From: Endozoicomonas_A sp049275935
GTDB lineage: Bacteria; Pseudomonadota; Gammaproteobacteria; Pseudomonadales; Endozoicomonadaceae
Direction of reading: 5' to 3'
NCBI RefSeq assembly: GCF_049275935.1
Contig: NZ_CP184830.1
Span: forward strand, 4,278,001 to 4,342,000
Length of the DNA stretch: 64,000 nucleotides
The notes under the pieces were generated by a model that saw nothing but the letters and a program-made list of their open reading frames with translations, ran no database searches and had not been told where the DNA came from. Of the stretch, positions 34,283-43,027 are shown in pieces. Each line of letters opens with the position of its first letter. The stretch's first letter is position 1. A program made the translations under genes and the position numbers.

Positions 34283-35316
34283 TTAAAGACTCTGTTTTCC
34301 TGTTCCTGAACGCGAATAAAGGTGGTTCGCTTGGTCAGTTCTTTCAGGGTGGCTGCGCCTACGTAAGTACATGTTGAGCGAACGCCACCCAGGATGTCCT
34401 GGACAGTATTTTCAACGGGGCCACGGTAAGGCACCTTAACGGTTTTACCTTCAGAGGCGCGATAGTTGGCAACGCCGCCAGAGTGCTTGTCCATGGCAGT
34501 CTCGGAACTCATTCCGTAGAACAGTTTGAATTTCTCGCCATCTACTTCCACCTCTTCACCAGCGGACTCGTCGTGACCAGCAAACATGCCGCCAATCATG
34601 ACAAAGTCAGCGCCACCGCCGAAGGCTTTGGAAACGTCACCTGCACAGGCACAACCACCGTCGGAGATAATCTGACCACCAACACCGTGAGCTGCATCAG
34701 CGCATTCTATCGTTGCAGACAGTTGTGGGTAGCCCACGCCAGTTTTGACACGGGTAGTGCATACAGAGCCTGGTCCGATGCCTACCTTGACAATGTCTGC
34801 ACCCTTGAGAATCAGCTCTTCGACCATTTCACCGGTGACTACGTTACCGGCAATGATGACCTTATCAGGGTGCTGGTTACGAACCTTGGAAACATATTGA
34901 ACAAAGTGTTCGGAGTAGCCATTGGCAACATCAATACAGATAAAACGAAGATTGTCGTTCAGCGCCAGGATATCGTTGAGTTTGGTGAAGTCGGCATCGG
35001 ATGTGCCACTGCTTACCATGATATGGTTTTCAATACCTGCGGGTGCATTGTCCAGAAATGCACCCCATTCTTCAATGGTGTAATGCTTGTGCACTGCAGT
35101 CAGCATCTTGTGTTCGGCCAGAGCGAGGGCAATGGAGAAAGTGCCGACTGTGTCCATATTGGCAGCAATGACAGGGACACCAGTCCATTCCCGGGTGGTG
35201 TGAACAAATTTGAAGGTGCGTTCCAGGCTTACCTGGGAGCGGCTCTTCAGGGTTGAACGCTTGGGTCTGAACAGAACATCTTTAAAACCCAGCTTGATAT
35301 CAGCTTCAACACGCAT
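34279..35316 (-). CDS. guaC: GMP reductase
   Basis: Reduces GMP to IMP with NADPH and ammonia release, in purine salvage. The 345-residue protein has the flexible catalytic loop KVGIGPGSVCTTR (C186), the phosphate site SDGGCACAGDVSKAFGGGADF and the active-site flap YGMSSETAMDKHSGGVANYR. The C-terminus reads ENRVFN and then stops at a TAG that belongs to the end of fold-back repeat copy 2; E. coli GuaC, as I recall it, continues two residues (ENRIFNNL), so the repeat seems to have trimmed the gene harmlessly. The start MRVEADIKLGFKDVLF is conventional. Confidence 0.97.
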   Translation of the reverse strand: MRVEADIKLGFKDVLFRPKRSTLKSRSQVSLERTFKFVHTTREWTGVPVIAANMDTVGTFSIALALAEHKMLTAVHKHYTIEEWGAFLDNAPAGIENHIMVSSGTSDADFTKLNDILALNDNLRFICIDVANGYSEHFVQYVSKVRNQHPDKVIIAGNVVTGEMVEELILKGADIVKVGIGPGSVCTTRVKTGVGYPQLSATIECADAAHGVGGQIISDGGCACAGDVSKAFGGGADFVMIGGMFAGHDESAGEEVEVDGEKFKLFYGMSSETAMDKHSGGVANYRASEGKTVKVPYRGPVENTVQDILGGVRSTCTYVGAATLKELTKRTTFIRVQEQENRVFN

Positions 35317-35673
35317 AACTTTCCCGTTAGACCTTTTTACAGGTTAAAGACTAATTTACGGTTAAGGATTTAGTCTTCGACAGATTGATGACAAGGGAGA
35401 GTGTACAAGCGGCAGGATTTTGGAGGCTACCTATGAGGAGATACCGGTGACCCGGAAAGCGCGCGCACTTTCTACGCCTATACCGGTCGATTATACAAAA
35501 ACAGGTACTCAGGTCAAAGGTTGAATTTGCGAAACGTTTTTTTTCGCTCATGGCTGGTTTACCGCCTGGACGGTCTCGCCCACGAGTGTCGGCAGAAGGG
35601 CTATGCCCTGCCTGAAATCAGGATCTGACTTATAAAATAGCAGACCTGAAAACAGAGTGTAGACAGGCATGAA
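35317..35673. other. Intergenic stretch upstream of guaC
   Basis: It should contain the guaC promoter; an antisense-free 357 bp with no gene I can support. The open frame at 35351-35551 has no ribosome site or family. No purine-riboswitch core was recognised. Confidence 0.4.
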
Positions 35674-36297
35674 TTAATCAATCAGATCCTGAATCTTGGT
35701 TTTGATAAGGTCAATGGCAATTCTGTTCTTGCCACCGTGGGGAATGATCAGGTCAGCATGCTGGCGGGCAGGCTCAATGAATTGCAGGAACATCGGGCGA
35801 ACCGTTTCCAGATATTGTCTGATGACCGAATCAACATCACGGCCCCGTTCGAGAATATCTCGCTTCAGTCGTCTTATCAGACAGATGTCCAGTGGCGTGT
35901 CCATGTAGAAACGAAGATCAAAGGTTTCACGGATATCCGGACGGGTAAACAACAGAATGCCTTCAATCAGAACCACCCGGGCAGGAGGGACTGTGCGGGT
36001 TTCCTTTTTACGGTTGTGCTCTGTGTAATCGTATAGCGGCACATCCACTGTCTGACCTTCTATTAGTAGCTTCATATGCTCCAGCATCAAGTCATGGTCC
36101 ATGGACTCGGGATGGTCATAGTTAGTCTGAACCCTCTGCTTCATGGCCATGTGCGTCTGATCCTTGTAGTAAGAATCTTCGGAGATGACACAAACGTGCT
36201 GAGACTGTAGTTCTTCGACCAGAGTGCTGGCCAGCAGACTTTTACCGGAAGCAGAGGCACCGGCAACGCCGACCAGAATGGTTTTTTGTTTTAGCAT
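35674..36297 (-). CDS. udk: Uridine kinase
   Basis: Phosphorylates uridine and cytidine in pyrimidine salvage. The 207-residue protein has the Walker A loop GVAGASASGKSLLAS, the nucleoside-binding ISEDSYYKDQT and YDHPESMDHDLM, the VLIEGILLF Walker B-like strand and the lid RRLKRDILERGRDVDSVIRQY. The PMFLQFIEPARQHADLIIPHGG end is also standard. Ten bp separate its ATG from the yciA stop, so the two genes are probably one transcript; guaC, in the same direction but 357 bp away, adds a second salvage enzyme. Confidence 0.95.
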   Translation of the reverse strand: MLKQKTILVGVAGASASGKSLLASTLVEELQSQHVCVISEDSYYKDQTHMAMKQRVQTNYDHPESMDHDLMLEHMKLLIEGQTVDVPLYDYTEHNRKKETRTVPPARVVLIEGILLFTRPDIRETFDLRFYMDTPLDICLIRRLKRDILERGRDVDSVIRQYLETVRPMFLQFIEPARQHADLIIPHGGKNRIAIDLIKTKIQDLID

Positions 36298-36307
36298 TTA
36301 TATTCCG

Positions 36308-36691
36308 TTATTTTTCTCTATCCACAGGTTGAGGGCGACCCTGTTCATCAATGGCTACAAAAGTAAAGACGCCTTCCGTCACCTTGATGCGTTGCTGATG
36401 AAAAGGCATATTCGTGATCCAGACCTCCAGCTTGATCCGCATAGAAGTGGTGCCAACGTGAATGACCTCAGCATAACAACAGACTACATCACCGACATTG
36501 ACCGGATGGTGAAATGACATAGATTCAACGGCTACAGTAGAAATTCGGCTGTGACTTCTCTGATTGGCAGCGATACCACCGGCAATATCCATTTGTGACA
36601 TTAGCCAGCCACCGAAAATGTCGCCGTTGGGGTTGGTGTCTGCAGGCATGGCGAGGGTTCTGAGCATAAGCTCTCCCTGTGGCTCGGGCAT
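36308..36691 (-). CDS. yciA: Acyl-CoA thioesterase, YciA type
   Basis: Hot-dog-fold hydrolase of short- to long-chain acyl-CoAs. The 127-residue protein has the conserved start LMLRTLAMPADTNPNGDIFGGWLMSQMD with the catalytic Asp and the NGDIFGG loop, then ESMSFHHPVNVGDVVCCYA and VTEGVFTFVAID. The length is normal. It lies immediately upstream of udk in the same direction and is divergent from rsmC. No membrane or signal segment. Confidence 0.93.
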   Translation of the reverse strand: MPEPQGELMLRTLAMPADTNPNGDIFGGWLMSQMDIAGGIAANQRSHSRISTVAVESMSFHHPVNVGDVVCCYAEVIHVGTTSMRIKLEVWITNMPFHQQRIKVTEGVFTFVAIDEQGRPQPVDREK

Positions 36692-36919
36692 TAGGGGTCT
36701 CCAGTGAGCACAAAAAAATCTGGCTCAAATGCTAAAAGCCACAGAAGATCATGTAAATCGGTAGTTTCAGAAAATGTACGTGCACAAGTCAATCAAGTCT
36801 GGAAAGCCAGCCTCTTGGCCAGTTGATGGCCCATCAATAAGTCATAGTTTTTATGACGTTTTCTCATTAATAGAATATTATTCTGTGCTGTGATTTTATT
36901 TGCTTGATTGAAGGATGCT

Positions 36920-37984
36920 ATGAACGCTCGAGTTCTCTCTAACCCAAGCCAGTTGGTGGTTCGTAACAGTGAATGGCTGAGCTGCGATAAGATGCTCGTG
37001 CTGGGTATGCCTGCTGATGGTCTGGGAAGAGAAATTCTTCAGGAAGGCATTGCAGAAGAAGTTTACGGGCTGGCTCGAGACTTTTCAGTCTACAGGGCCG
37101 TTAAAGAGGACTGGTCTGCAAGCAGTCAGATGACTCTTCACTATGGCTCTGTGGTCGAATCGACAGCAGGCCACTTTGATGGCGTGCTGATTTTTCTGCA
37201 GAAAAGCAAACCTCTGATGGATTTCTGGCTGGCGATGATTGCACCTTTGTTAAAAGAAGACGCTGTCGTCTGGCTGACGGGCGAAAACAGTGAAGGCATA
37301 AAATCCTGGCGCAAGCGACTCAGGCAGAACTTTTCTGAAGTCAAAAACATGGATAATGCCCGTCATTGCAGTTTAATTGAAGCTTCAGGCTATCTGCACA
37401 ATGGCGTTGAATTCTCCAGGCCGGATTATTACAGTGCCTATGAACTTAAAGTTCGTGATACATTTATGCCGTTATTCTCTCTACCTGGTGTATTCAGTCA
37501 TGGACGTGTTGATGTGGGTACTGCAGCACTTCTGGATACCTTTGATCACTGCGCGGCCGAACGTGTTCTCGATTTTGGCTGTGGTGCCGGAGTGGTAGCC
37601 GGCTTTCTGGGGCAATTGAACCCCGACGGACATTATACTCTGGTAGACTCCGATGCTCTGGCTCTGGAAAGTTCAACCCGTACCCTGCAGGAAAATAACG
37701 TAAGGCACTTTAACGTGATCGCCAGCGACGGTTTATCTGAAATCACTGGTGAGTTTGACCTGATCGTTTCCAATCCTCCATTTCATCAGGGTGTCAAGAC
37801 TCATTATGCAGTAACGGAACAGTTTCTTGCCCGGTCTGTTGACCTGCTAAAGAAAGGAGGGGAGCTGAGAATTGTGGCGAACAGCTTCCTCCGCTATGAG
37901 CCGATCATCAAACAGGCTTTCGGAGATTGTAAAACACTTGTCGTAAAAAAGGGTTTCTCAATCTATCAGGCTTTCAAGCGCTGA
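36920..37984 (+). CDS. rsmC: 16S rRNA (guanine-1207-N2)-methyltransferase
   Basis: Methylates G1207 in the small subunit using SAM. Starting at 36920 (MNARVLSNPSQLVVRN) with GAAGGA upstream, the protein has 354 residues. As in RsmC, a degenerate N-terminal methyltransferase-like half is followed by an active C-terminal half with the SAM loop VLDFGCGAGVVAGFL and the catalytic NPPFHQGVKTHY. The family's typical FSHGRVDVGTAALLD segment precedes it. Standing alone between yciA (divergent) and the cystine transporter genes. Confidence 0.93.
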   Translation: MNARVLSNPSQLVVRNSEWLSCDKMLVLGMPADGLGREILQEGIAEEVYGLARDFSVYRAVKEDWSASSQMTLHYGSVVESTAGHFDGVLIFLQKSKPLMDFWLAMIAPLLKEDAVVWLTGENSEGIKSWRKRLRQNFSEVKNMDNARHCSLIEASGYLHNGVEFSRPDYYSAYELKVRDTFMPLFSLPGVFSHGRVDVGTAALLDTFDHCAAERVLDFGCGAGVVAGFLGQLNPDGHYTLVDSDALALESSTRTLQENNVRHFNVIASDGLSEITGEFDLIVSNPPFHQGVKTHYAVTEQFLARSVDLLKKGGELRIVANSFLRYEPIIKQAFGDCKTLVVKKGFSIYQAFKR

Positions 37985-38000
37985 TCGCAAAAATATTTAT

Positions 38001-38036
38001 ATAACATTTTCACATAAAAACTGATGAAAATGTTAT
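38001..38036. promoter_or_regulatory. 11-bp inverted repeat before the cystine-binding gene, next to a promoter-like site
   Basis: ATAACATTTTC (38001-38011) and GAAAATGTTAT (38026-38036) are perfect complements. TATAAT follows at 38043-38048, so the right arm would overlap the -35 region of a promoter for the binding-protein gene starting at 38166. It might be an operator or the terminator of rsmC. Confidence 0.4.
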
Positions 38037-38165
38037 TTCAGTTATAATTGGTGACGCTGATAATCTGCGCTCCTGATTATGGGCAAGCAGCCTTCAGGAC
38101 CACATTTCATTAGATTAAATGAGTGGTTGAGCACATTGCCCACAGCTGTTCTTAGGGAGACACTC

Positions 38166-38981
38166 ATGTTCGGTCTTACATTTAAAAAAGCTATAACCAC
38201 CGTCACTCTGGCTATGTCTGTGGTGCTGGCTGGCTGCTCTGATGATCAGTCTGCACAGACACAGGCAGGCAATGATGAAGTTAAGTCTTCTGTCGTTAGA
38301 GTCGGTATGTCTGGCACCTATTACCCGTTCACTTTTATGGAGCAGGGTGAACTGAAAGGCTTTGAAGTTGATCTCTGGAAGGAGATCGCTAGTCGCCTGA
38401 ATAAAGATGTTGAGTTTGTTACGGCACCATTCTCTGGTCTGTTTGGCATGCTGGAAGCAGGTCAGCTGGACACTATTTCCAACCAGATTACGCTGACTGA
38501 AGCCCGCGCCGAACGTTATGCTTTCTCCGAGCCTTATGTTTACGACGGTGCCCAGATAGCAGTCCACGAAGACAACAATGATATTAAGTCAGTTGATGAT
38601 CTGGCAGGCAAGAGAGTTGCTGTGAATCTGGGCTCTAACTTTGAAGCGATCCTGCGTCAGAATGATCCAGAGAACAAAATCAATGTGGTAACCTACGATA
38701 CCGGCATTGAGCAAGATGTTGTGCTTAAACGTTCTGATGCTTTTGTTATGGATCGTGTCAGCGTAATGGCCCTGATTGATAAGTCTGATTTGCCTCTGAA
38801 GTTAGCCGGTGAGCCGATTGAGATCCTGAAAAATGCTATGCCCTTCGTCAATGATCAAGAGGGTCTGGCTCTGAGGGATCAAGTGAACTCTGCTCTGGCT
38901 GCCATGGCTGAAGACGGAACTCTGGCTTCTATTTCCGGTAAATGGTTCGGTGGAGACATTACTGCTAAACCTGCAGGGTAA
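38166..38981 (+). CDS. tcyJ: Amino-acid (cystine-type) ABC transporter binding lipoprotein
   Basis: A 271-residue family-3 solute-binding protein. The start at 38166 (MFGLTFKKAITTV) has GGGAGA upstream and gives a lipoprotein signal with lipobox LAGC (C24). Features: VRVGMSGTYYPFTFMEQGE, LKGFEVDLWKEIASRLN, FSGLFGMLEAGQLDTISNQI, TLTEARAERYAFSEPYVYDG and LAGKRVAVNLGSNFEAILR. The GTYYPFTF and SGLFGMLEAGQLDTISNQI stretches are closest to cystine-binding FliY/TcyJ, though the ligand assignment is by resemblance. A permease gene follows; an ATPase gene does not. Confidence 0.85.
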   Translation: MFGLTFKKAITTVTLAMSVVLAGCSDDQSAQTQAGNDEVKSSVVRVGMSGTYYPFTFMEQGELKGFEVDLWKEIASRLNKDVEFVTAPFSGLFGMLEAGQLDTISNQITLTEARAERYAFSEPYVYDGAQIAVHEDNNDIKSVDDLAGKRVAVNLGSNFEAILRQNDPENKINVVTYDTGIEQDVVLKRSDAFVMDRVSVMALIDKSDLPLKLAGEPIEILKNAMPFVNDQEGLALRDQVNSALAAMAEDGTLASISGKWFGGDITAKPAG

Positions 38982-39049
38982 ACCTTTCATCCATTACTGT
39001 TCTCTGTAATACTGGCCCGTTTGTTCCGAAGTCAGCTACAGGCATTTGA

Positions 39050-39715
39050 ATGATGGATTTTGAATACACTGTCGGAATGCTTCCGACAGTTGCCGTGAAT
39101 CTGGATACGACGTTGTATATGACACTGGGTGGTCTGGTGTTATCCCTGTCTCTGGGTCTTGTTCTGGCTCTGGTAAAAATTGCCCGGCCCTTTTATCTTC
39201 ACCATCTGGCTGACCTGTATATCTCTTTTTTCAGGGGATCGCCGCTGCTGGTTCAGCTCTTCCTGTTCTACTATGGCCTGCCACAGTTGTTACCTGCTCT
39301 TGCAGGTATGCCTGCCATAGTGGCTGTGATCATCGGTCTGGGTCTGCATTTTGCCGCCTATATGTCAGAAAGCATGAGGGCAGCGATTATTAGTATCCAT
39401 GCAGGGCAGATGGAAGCTGCTTTGAGTGTCGGTATGACCCGGGCCGAGGGCATGAGAAGAATTGTTATTCCTCAGGCGGCAAGGGTGGCTTTTCCCGGAT
39501 TGATGAACAATGGGATTGATCTGCTCAAGAGCACATCACTTGCCTTTACTCTGGGGGTTGTTGAGATCATGGCCCGTGCCCAGATGGAGGCCGCCAGTAG
39601 CTTCCGCTTTTTCGAAAGTTACCTCAGTGTTGCGCTGATTTACTGGGGAGTGGTGTTAGTATGCACCTGGCTCCAGAAGTGGGCTGAAGCAAGACTCAAT
39701 CGAGCATACATTTAG
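39050..39715 (+). CDS. tcyL: Amino-acid (cystine-type) ABC transporter permease
   Basis: A 221-residue HisM/TcyL-type inner-membrane subunit with four to five helices. It begins MMDFEYTVGMLPTVAVNLDT, and its loop ISFFRGSPLLVQLFLFYYGL is the usual polar amino-acid motif. The EAA loop interacting with the ATPase is EAALSVGMTRAEGMRRIVIPQAAR (residues about 122-145). TTSLAF is replaced by the conserved LKSTSLAFTLGVVEIMARAQ. A second ATG (39053) directly follows the first. The expected third gene, an ATP-binding TcyN, is missing: the next gene downstream is the unknown 579-aa protein. Confidence 0.88.
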   Translation: MMDFEYTVGMLPTVAVNLDTTLYMTLGGLVLSLSLGLVLALVKIARPFYLHHLADLYISFFRGSPLLVQLFLFYYGLPQLLPALAGMPAIVAVIIGLGLHFAAYMSESMRAAIISIHAGQMEAALSVGMTRAEGMRRIVIPQAARVAFPGLMNNGIDLLKSTSLAFTLGVVEIMARAQMEAASSFRFFESYLSVALIYWGVVLVCTWLQKWAEARLNRAYI

Positions 39716-39883
39716 TTGTTCTGTTTTGCGGATGCCGAATCTACGGCACCCGCCTCTCTTCTGCGGTGATTCTGAATTTATAATGTTGTTATTCTGACTT
39801 CTACTAATATCGGCGTTATTCATTCTAATTTTTTCCTATACTAACGAAAAGTTATGACCGCGTTTGACCATGGAGAGGTCAGG

Positions 39884-41623
39884 ATGAGTTTAAGAACACG
39901 TATAGAGTCCTTGGTACCCCGGCTTGCACATTTCAAGAGTGAAGTGTCACAGCAAGTCAAGGCATTGCACCCTAAAAAAGTGCTGGTTAAAAACTGGGGC
40001 CGTTTCGTTCAGGGAATGAAAATAGCGGCCTTCCATGCCAAACGTCTTGCCCACGGTATCTCAGATCGTATCCCCAGAGTTCGTATTACTGCCAGAAGGG
40101 TTGTCCAGATCAGGGCTGAGGAAGCCTTGATGGGTAACCGTATCAAGGCAAAGAGTAAAGAAGGTATTCCTCTAAGCTCTGATCAGTCAGAATTTCTCAA
40201 GAAGCACGCTGGCTTTGAGGTGAAGTCTCGAGAGGTTGGCTCTGAAGGTAGCAAAACAACTGTTGATTTCCTGGTTAAGGTTAAATCAAGCGCACTGAAA
40301 GAAGCTGATAAACAGTTTGAAATCGATCTTGAAGCTTTTGCCAAGGCAAGAGTTGCGTTTGAAGCCAAAATGAAGAAACGCCCTACCGAGGTGACTCAGG
40401 AAGAGATCAATGAAGTCAATCAACTGCAGAAGAACCTGGATGACTCGCAATCCCGTCTGGCTTACCTCAGACACATGGCTACAGAGCTCAAGTATAAGGA
40501 GCTGGGTGGCCAGTTTGATACTGAGGCTGCCCTTCGCGATGCCATCAGGGTTCACGTGAAAACTCAGGGCTTGCAGAAAAGTAATGCCTCCAATCTTGTT
40601 CAGGGTGTCACCAATAATATCGCCAGTGTGATTCAGGATCGTCTGGATATTGATTCCCGGATCAGAGAGATCAGTGATAAGTACAGAAACAGAGTTTACA
40701 AAGACATTATTGCCTTTGTTGATAATCCTGATGAGCATTCAGAACACAATACCCTGGTCAGAGCCCAGCGTAACAGACAGATGATCTGGGGTACTGACAA
40801 GCTTCAATTTGCCACAGCAGAAGCGGGTTACTCCAAGCGTTTACCAGGGTTGGATTATTATATGTGTGCAGCCAAAGAAAACTGGCCACAGGGTGAGCCC
40901 GTCTATAAAGACCGCCTGGTACTGGAAGCTGTTCGACTCATGCACAATGACTGGTCTCTGTTTGCCGGTGACGTTCAGTCTGAGATTGATAAAATCAGGG
41001 TTGATATCGATAAAGAAAATGGCGTTGGCAGTTTTGATTCAGAAAAAATGTGGGAATATCACCACCTGAGAAGTTTCCAGGAAACACTGTCAAAACTGAG
41101 AAGGTTTGCAACCAAGGATGCTGACAGCACAAGCCGGGTGGTCGATTTCCTCTCCAGTTATGGTGAAGAGTTGGGACTGGGTGAACACCCGGGCTACAAC
41201 CTGGATGTGTTGACGAAAGAGGCCCAGGCCAGATACGGTGTCAATAGCTTTAAGCAACTGGAAGAATCAGTGACCAGAACAGAAAAAGGTACGGCTGAGC
41301 ACTCGGAGTATATGCCCATTCCTCCTTTTGGTCAGACTCCTCCCCTTATACAACCGGCAGTGAATAACCGTTTTACGGGAGTCGCTTCAATACCATCTAC
41401 TGACCCATTTCTTTCGGATTTACAAGAACAACAGGCTCCTTCAGCGGTGTTTAAATTGGCTCCGTGGCCGACTGATACGGGATCACCTGTATCCAGTCCA
41501 GTGCCACCGCCACCAGGCTTTGGTAATAAATGGGAAGCCTTTGGAGAGCCAGATACGAGTGAATCAGAGGATCCATCCCAGAGCTCTGAAAAAGATTCCC
41601 AAAACAATAGAAATACTTTCTAG
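39884..41623 (+). CDS. Large unknown protein, 579 aa, coiled-coil and Pro-rich tail
   Basis: Start at 39884 (MSLRTRIESLVPRL) with GGAGAGG upstream; the frame is open ten codons further. The first 90 residues are strongly basic (arginine/lysine rich). A predicted coiled-coil follows around residues 145-210 (many E, K, L, Q: EEINEVNQLQKNLDDSQSRL). The middle has no recognisable fold. The last 100 residues are Pro/Ser rich (PFGQTPPLIQPAV, SSPVPPPPGFG), ending in acidic SESEDPSQSSEKD. No signal peptide or membrane segment. The layout resembles secreted effectors of host-associated bacteria, but no effector family is recognised. A strong terminator follows. Confidence 0.75.
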   Translation: MSLRTRIESLVPRLAHFKSEVSQQVKALHPKKVLVKNWGRFVQGMKIAAFHAKRLAHGISDRIPRVRITARRVVQIRAEEALMGNRIKAKSKEGIPLSSDQSEFLKKHAGFEVKSREVGSEGSKTTVDFLVKVKSSALKEADKQFEIDLEAFAKARVAFEAKMKKRPTEVTQEEINEVNQLQKNLDDSQSRLAYLRHMATELKYKELGGQFDTEAALRDAIRVHVKTQGLQKSNASNLVQGVTNNIASVIQDRLDIDSRIREISDKYRNRVYKDIIAFVDNPDEHSEHNTLVRAQRNRQMIWGTDKLQFATAEAGYSKRLPGLDYYMCAAKENWPQGEPVYKDRLVLEAVRLMHNDWSLFAGDVQSEIDKIRVDIDKENGVGSFDSEKMWEYHHLRSFQETLSKLRRFATKDADSTSRVVDFLSSYGEELGLGEHPGYNLDVLTKEAQARYGVNSFKQLEESVTRTEKGTAEHSEYMPIPPFGQTPPLIQPAVNNRFTGVASIPSTDPFLSDLQEQQAPSAVFKLAPWPTDTGSPVSSPVPPPPGFGNKWEAFGEPDTSESEDPSQSSEKDSQNNRNTF

Positions 41624-41642
41624 CCCTGTTCAAAGAACAAAC

Positions 41643-41680
41643 AAAAAAAACGGCACCTGACCTATAGGTGTCGTTTTTTT
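41643..41680. terminator. Bidirectional terminator
   Basis: AAAACGGCACCT and AGGTGTCGTTTT pair (one G-U) around GACCTAT, with an eight-A run before and a seven-T run after. It separates the convergent unknown gene and HTH gene and even overlaps the last base of the latter's stop codon. Confidence 0.9.
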
Positions 41681-42075
41681 CAGGATTGTTTATCCATTTT
41701 CTGATAAGCGACAATGTCGTCTACATCGATATTTAAAGCCTCTGATAGCTTCCTTATAGTTTTTATAGACCCGGTTTTTTGTCCACTCTCGATCTGACTG
41801 ATCATGGAAGCCGATACGCCTGACTTTTCATGTAGCCCTTTCTGGCTAAGCTCTCTGTACTCCCTCCAGACGGTAACGGGGTTGTCACCGTTCATGAGCC
41901 TGTTTGTGACCTGATCAGGCAAAATCTCATCCTCTCCGTTGAGGAGATCTGCTTTCGCCTCTCTGAAGGCTTCAGAGTCTTCGATGTCTTTCATCCCTTC
42001 TAACATCGCCAGATATTCATTGTAAGGCATAACAACGAAAGCTGGTTTTCCTTCGTGATTCAATATTTCAGCCAT
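41680..42075 (-). CDS. Antitoxin-like protein: N-terminal Phd/YefM-like part plus XRE helix-turn-helix
   Basis: 131 residues. The first 40 residues (AEILNHEGKPAFVVMPYNEYLAML in part) look like the tail of a prevent-host-death domain; the C-terminus is a Cro/cI-type HTH (LSQKGLHEKSGVSASMISQI followed by ESGQKTGSIKTIRKLSEALN, ending VDDIVAYQK). Such proteins are usually the antitoxin and autorepressor of RelE-type TA pairs, commonly with the toxin gene directly upstream. Here no toxin is present: the upstream DNA is fold-back repeat copy 3, 32 bp from the start codon. CCGGAG serves as ribosome site. Confidence 0.8.
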   Translation of the reverse strand: MAEILNHEGKPAFVVMPYNEYLAMLEGMKDIEDSEAFREAKADLLNGEDEILPDQVTNRLMNGDNPVTVWREYRELSQKGLHEKSGVSASMISQIESGQKTGSIKTIRKLSEALNIDVDDIVAYQKMDKQS

Positions 42076-42107
42076 TTCAAAACTCCGGAGGGACGAAGCC
42101 CTTCTCT

Positions 42108-42274
42108 CTAGGAGCCTGACAGAGAATAGCGCCCGTAGCGAGGACGGCAGAAAATTGAGGATGGAAATTCGGTTTTGTGAGGAGAATAGCGAGCTATTTG
42201 ACGAACAAAAGCGGATTTTCAGACCAATTTGCTGCCGCCGCAGTAGGGCAGTCTATTCTCTGTCAGGCTCCTAG
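42108..42274. repeat. 167-bp symmetric fold-back element, copy 3, diverged arms
   Basis: Same length, symmetry and apical AATAG-CGAG-CTATT (centre near 42191) as copy 1. Its own 22-bp ends are perfect inverted repeats (42108-42129, 42253-42274) but differ from copies 1 and 2 at seven positions per arm. Further inside, CGGCAGAAAATTG pairs with CAATTTGCTGCCG where copies 1 and 2 have TTGCAAGAAATTG and CAATTTATTGCAA; and GCCC/GGGC replaces GTCC/GGAC. The paired changes keep the stem. It lies between the starts of the HTH gene and the 3' end of trmN. Confidence 0.9.
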
Positions 42275-42313
42275 TGTTTGTATATTGTTGCAGACGCGGC
42301 AGGAAGTAAGCAG

Positions 42314-43027
42314 TTAAAGCTTTAAATAATAGGGCCTGAGAAGATCTATAGTCTCAGTTGTGTACGCTGGGTGTTCGCTGTATATGGTGATCTGCTCAAG
42401 CTTATGTCTTGATCCGGAATGCCCCAAAACCAGCAGGTGGCGATGATTTTTATGAGTGTCAGAAGAGCGAATAGCCAGAGTTCGCTCCAGCTTCAAGGGG
42501 GTGGCTTGGTGGAGCGCTTCCAAAAACACTGGGCTCGATTCAGTCGGCAACAGAATCCAGGCTTTGCCATCCTCAGACATCAGTCTGTCAATATTTTCAG
42601 CCAGTTCCAGAAAACTCAAACTGTCTGTGTGACGTGCCAGTGATCGTCTGTCGCAGGGGGCTTTAGAGGCATTTTCAAAGAAGGGAGGGTTGCTGAGTAT
42701 ACAGTCATAGCGTTTTTCAGGCACAAACGATTGAATGGAGCAGTGATGTAACTTCAGACGACTCTTCCATGGGCTGGCTGAGAAATTTTCCCGGGATTGA
42801 ATAGCCGCCTGATCGTCCAGTTCAACCGCATCAATGCAGGCTGTGGATCTTTGGGCTGCCATTAAGCTGAGCAGGCCGGTTCCGGCACCAATATCAAGAA
42901 TGGATTGACTGTTTTCCACCTCTGCTCTGGCGCCAAGAATGCAGGCGTCGGTGGTGATTTTCATGGCAGTCTGGCCCTGTTCTACCCTGAACTGCTTGAA
43001 TTGAAAATAACTGTTTCTGGCCATCAA
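42314..43027 (-). CDS. trmN: tRNA1(Val) (adenine(37)-N6)-methyltransferase
   Basis: Methylates A37 of tRNA1-Val with SAM. The 237-residue protein has the YfiC/TrmN opening FQFKQFRVEQGQTAMKITTD, SAM loop ILDIGAGTGLLSLMAAQR, acidic ribose contact IDAVELDDQAA and the N6-adenine motif CILSNPPFFENA. It lacks unusual insertions. The gene overlaps the preceding EamA transporter by 4 bp (its ATG inside the transporter's stop). A start two codons in (MARNSY) is equally possible. Confidence 0.92.
   Translation of the reverse strand: MMARNSYFQFKQFRVEQGQTAMKITTDACILGARAEVENSQSILDIGAGTGLLSLMAAQRSTACIDAVELDDQAAIQSRENFSASPWKSRLKLHHCSIQSFVPEKRYDCILSNPPFFENASKAPCDRRSLARHTDSLSFLELAENIDRLMSEDGKAWILLPTESSPVFLEALHQATPLKLERTLAIRSSDTHKNHRHLLVLGHSGSRHKLEQITIYSEHPAYTTETIDLLRPYYLKL

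Noticed and set aside
35317..35673. Purine riboswitch in front of guaC
   Set aside because: The guaC upstream region shows no recognisable three-way junction core, only T-rich and mixed sequence.
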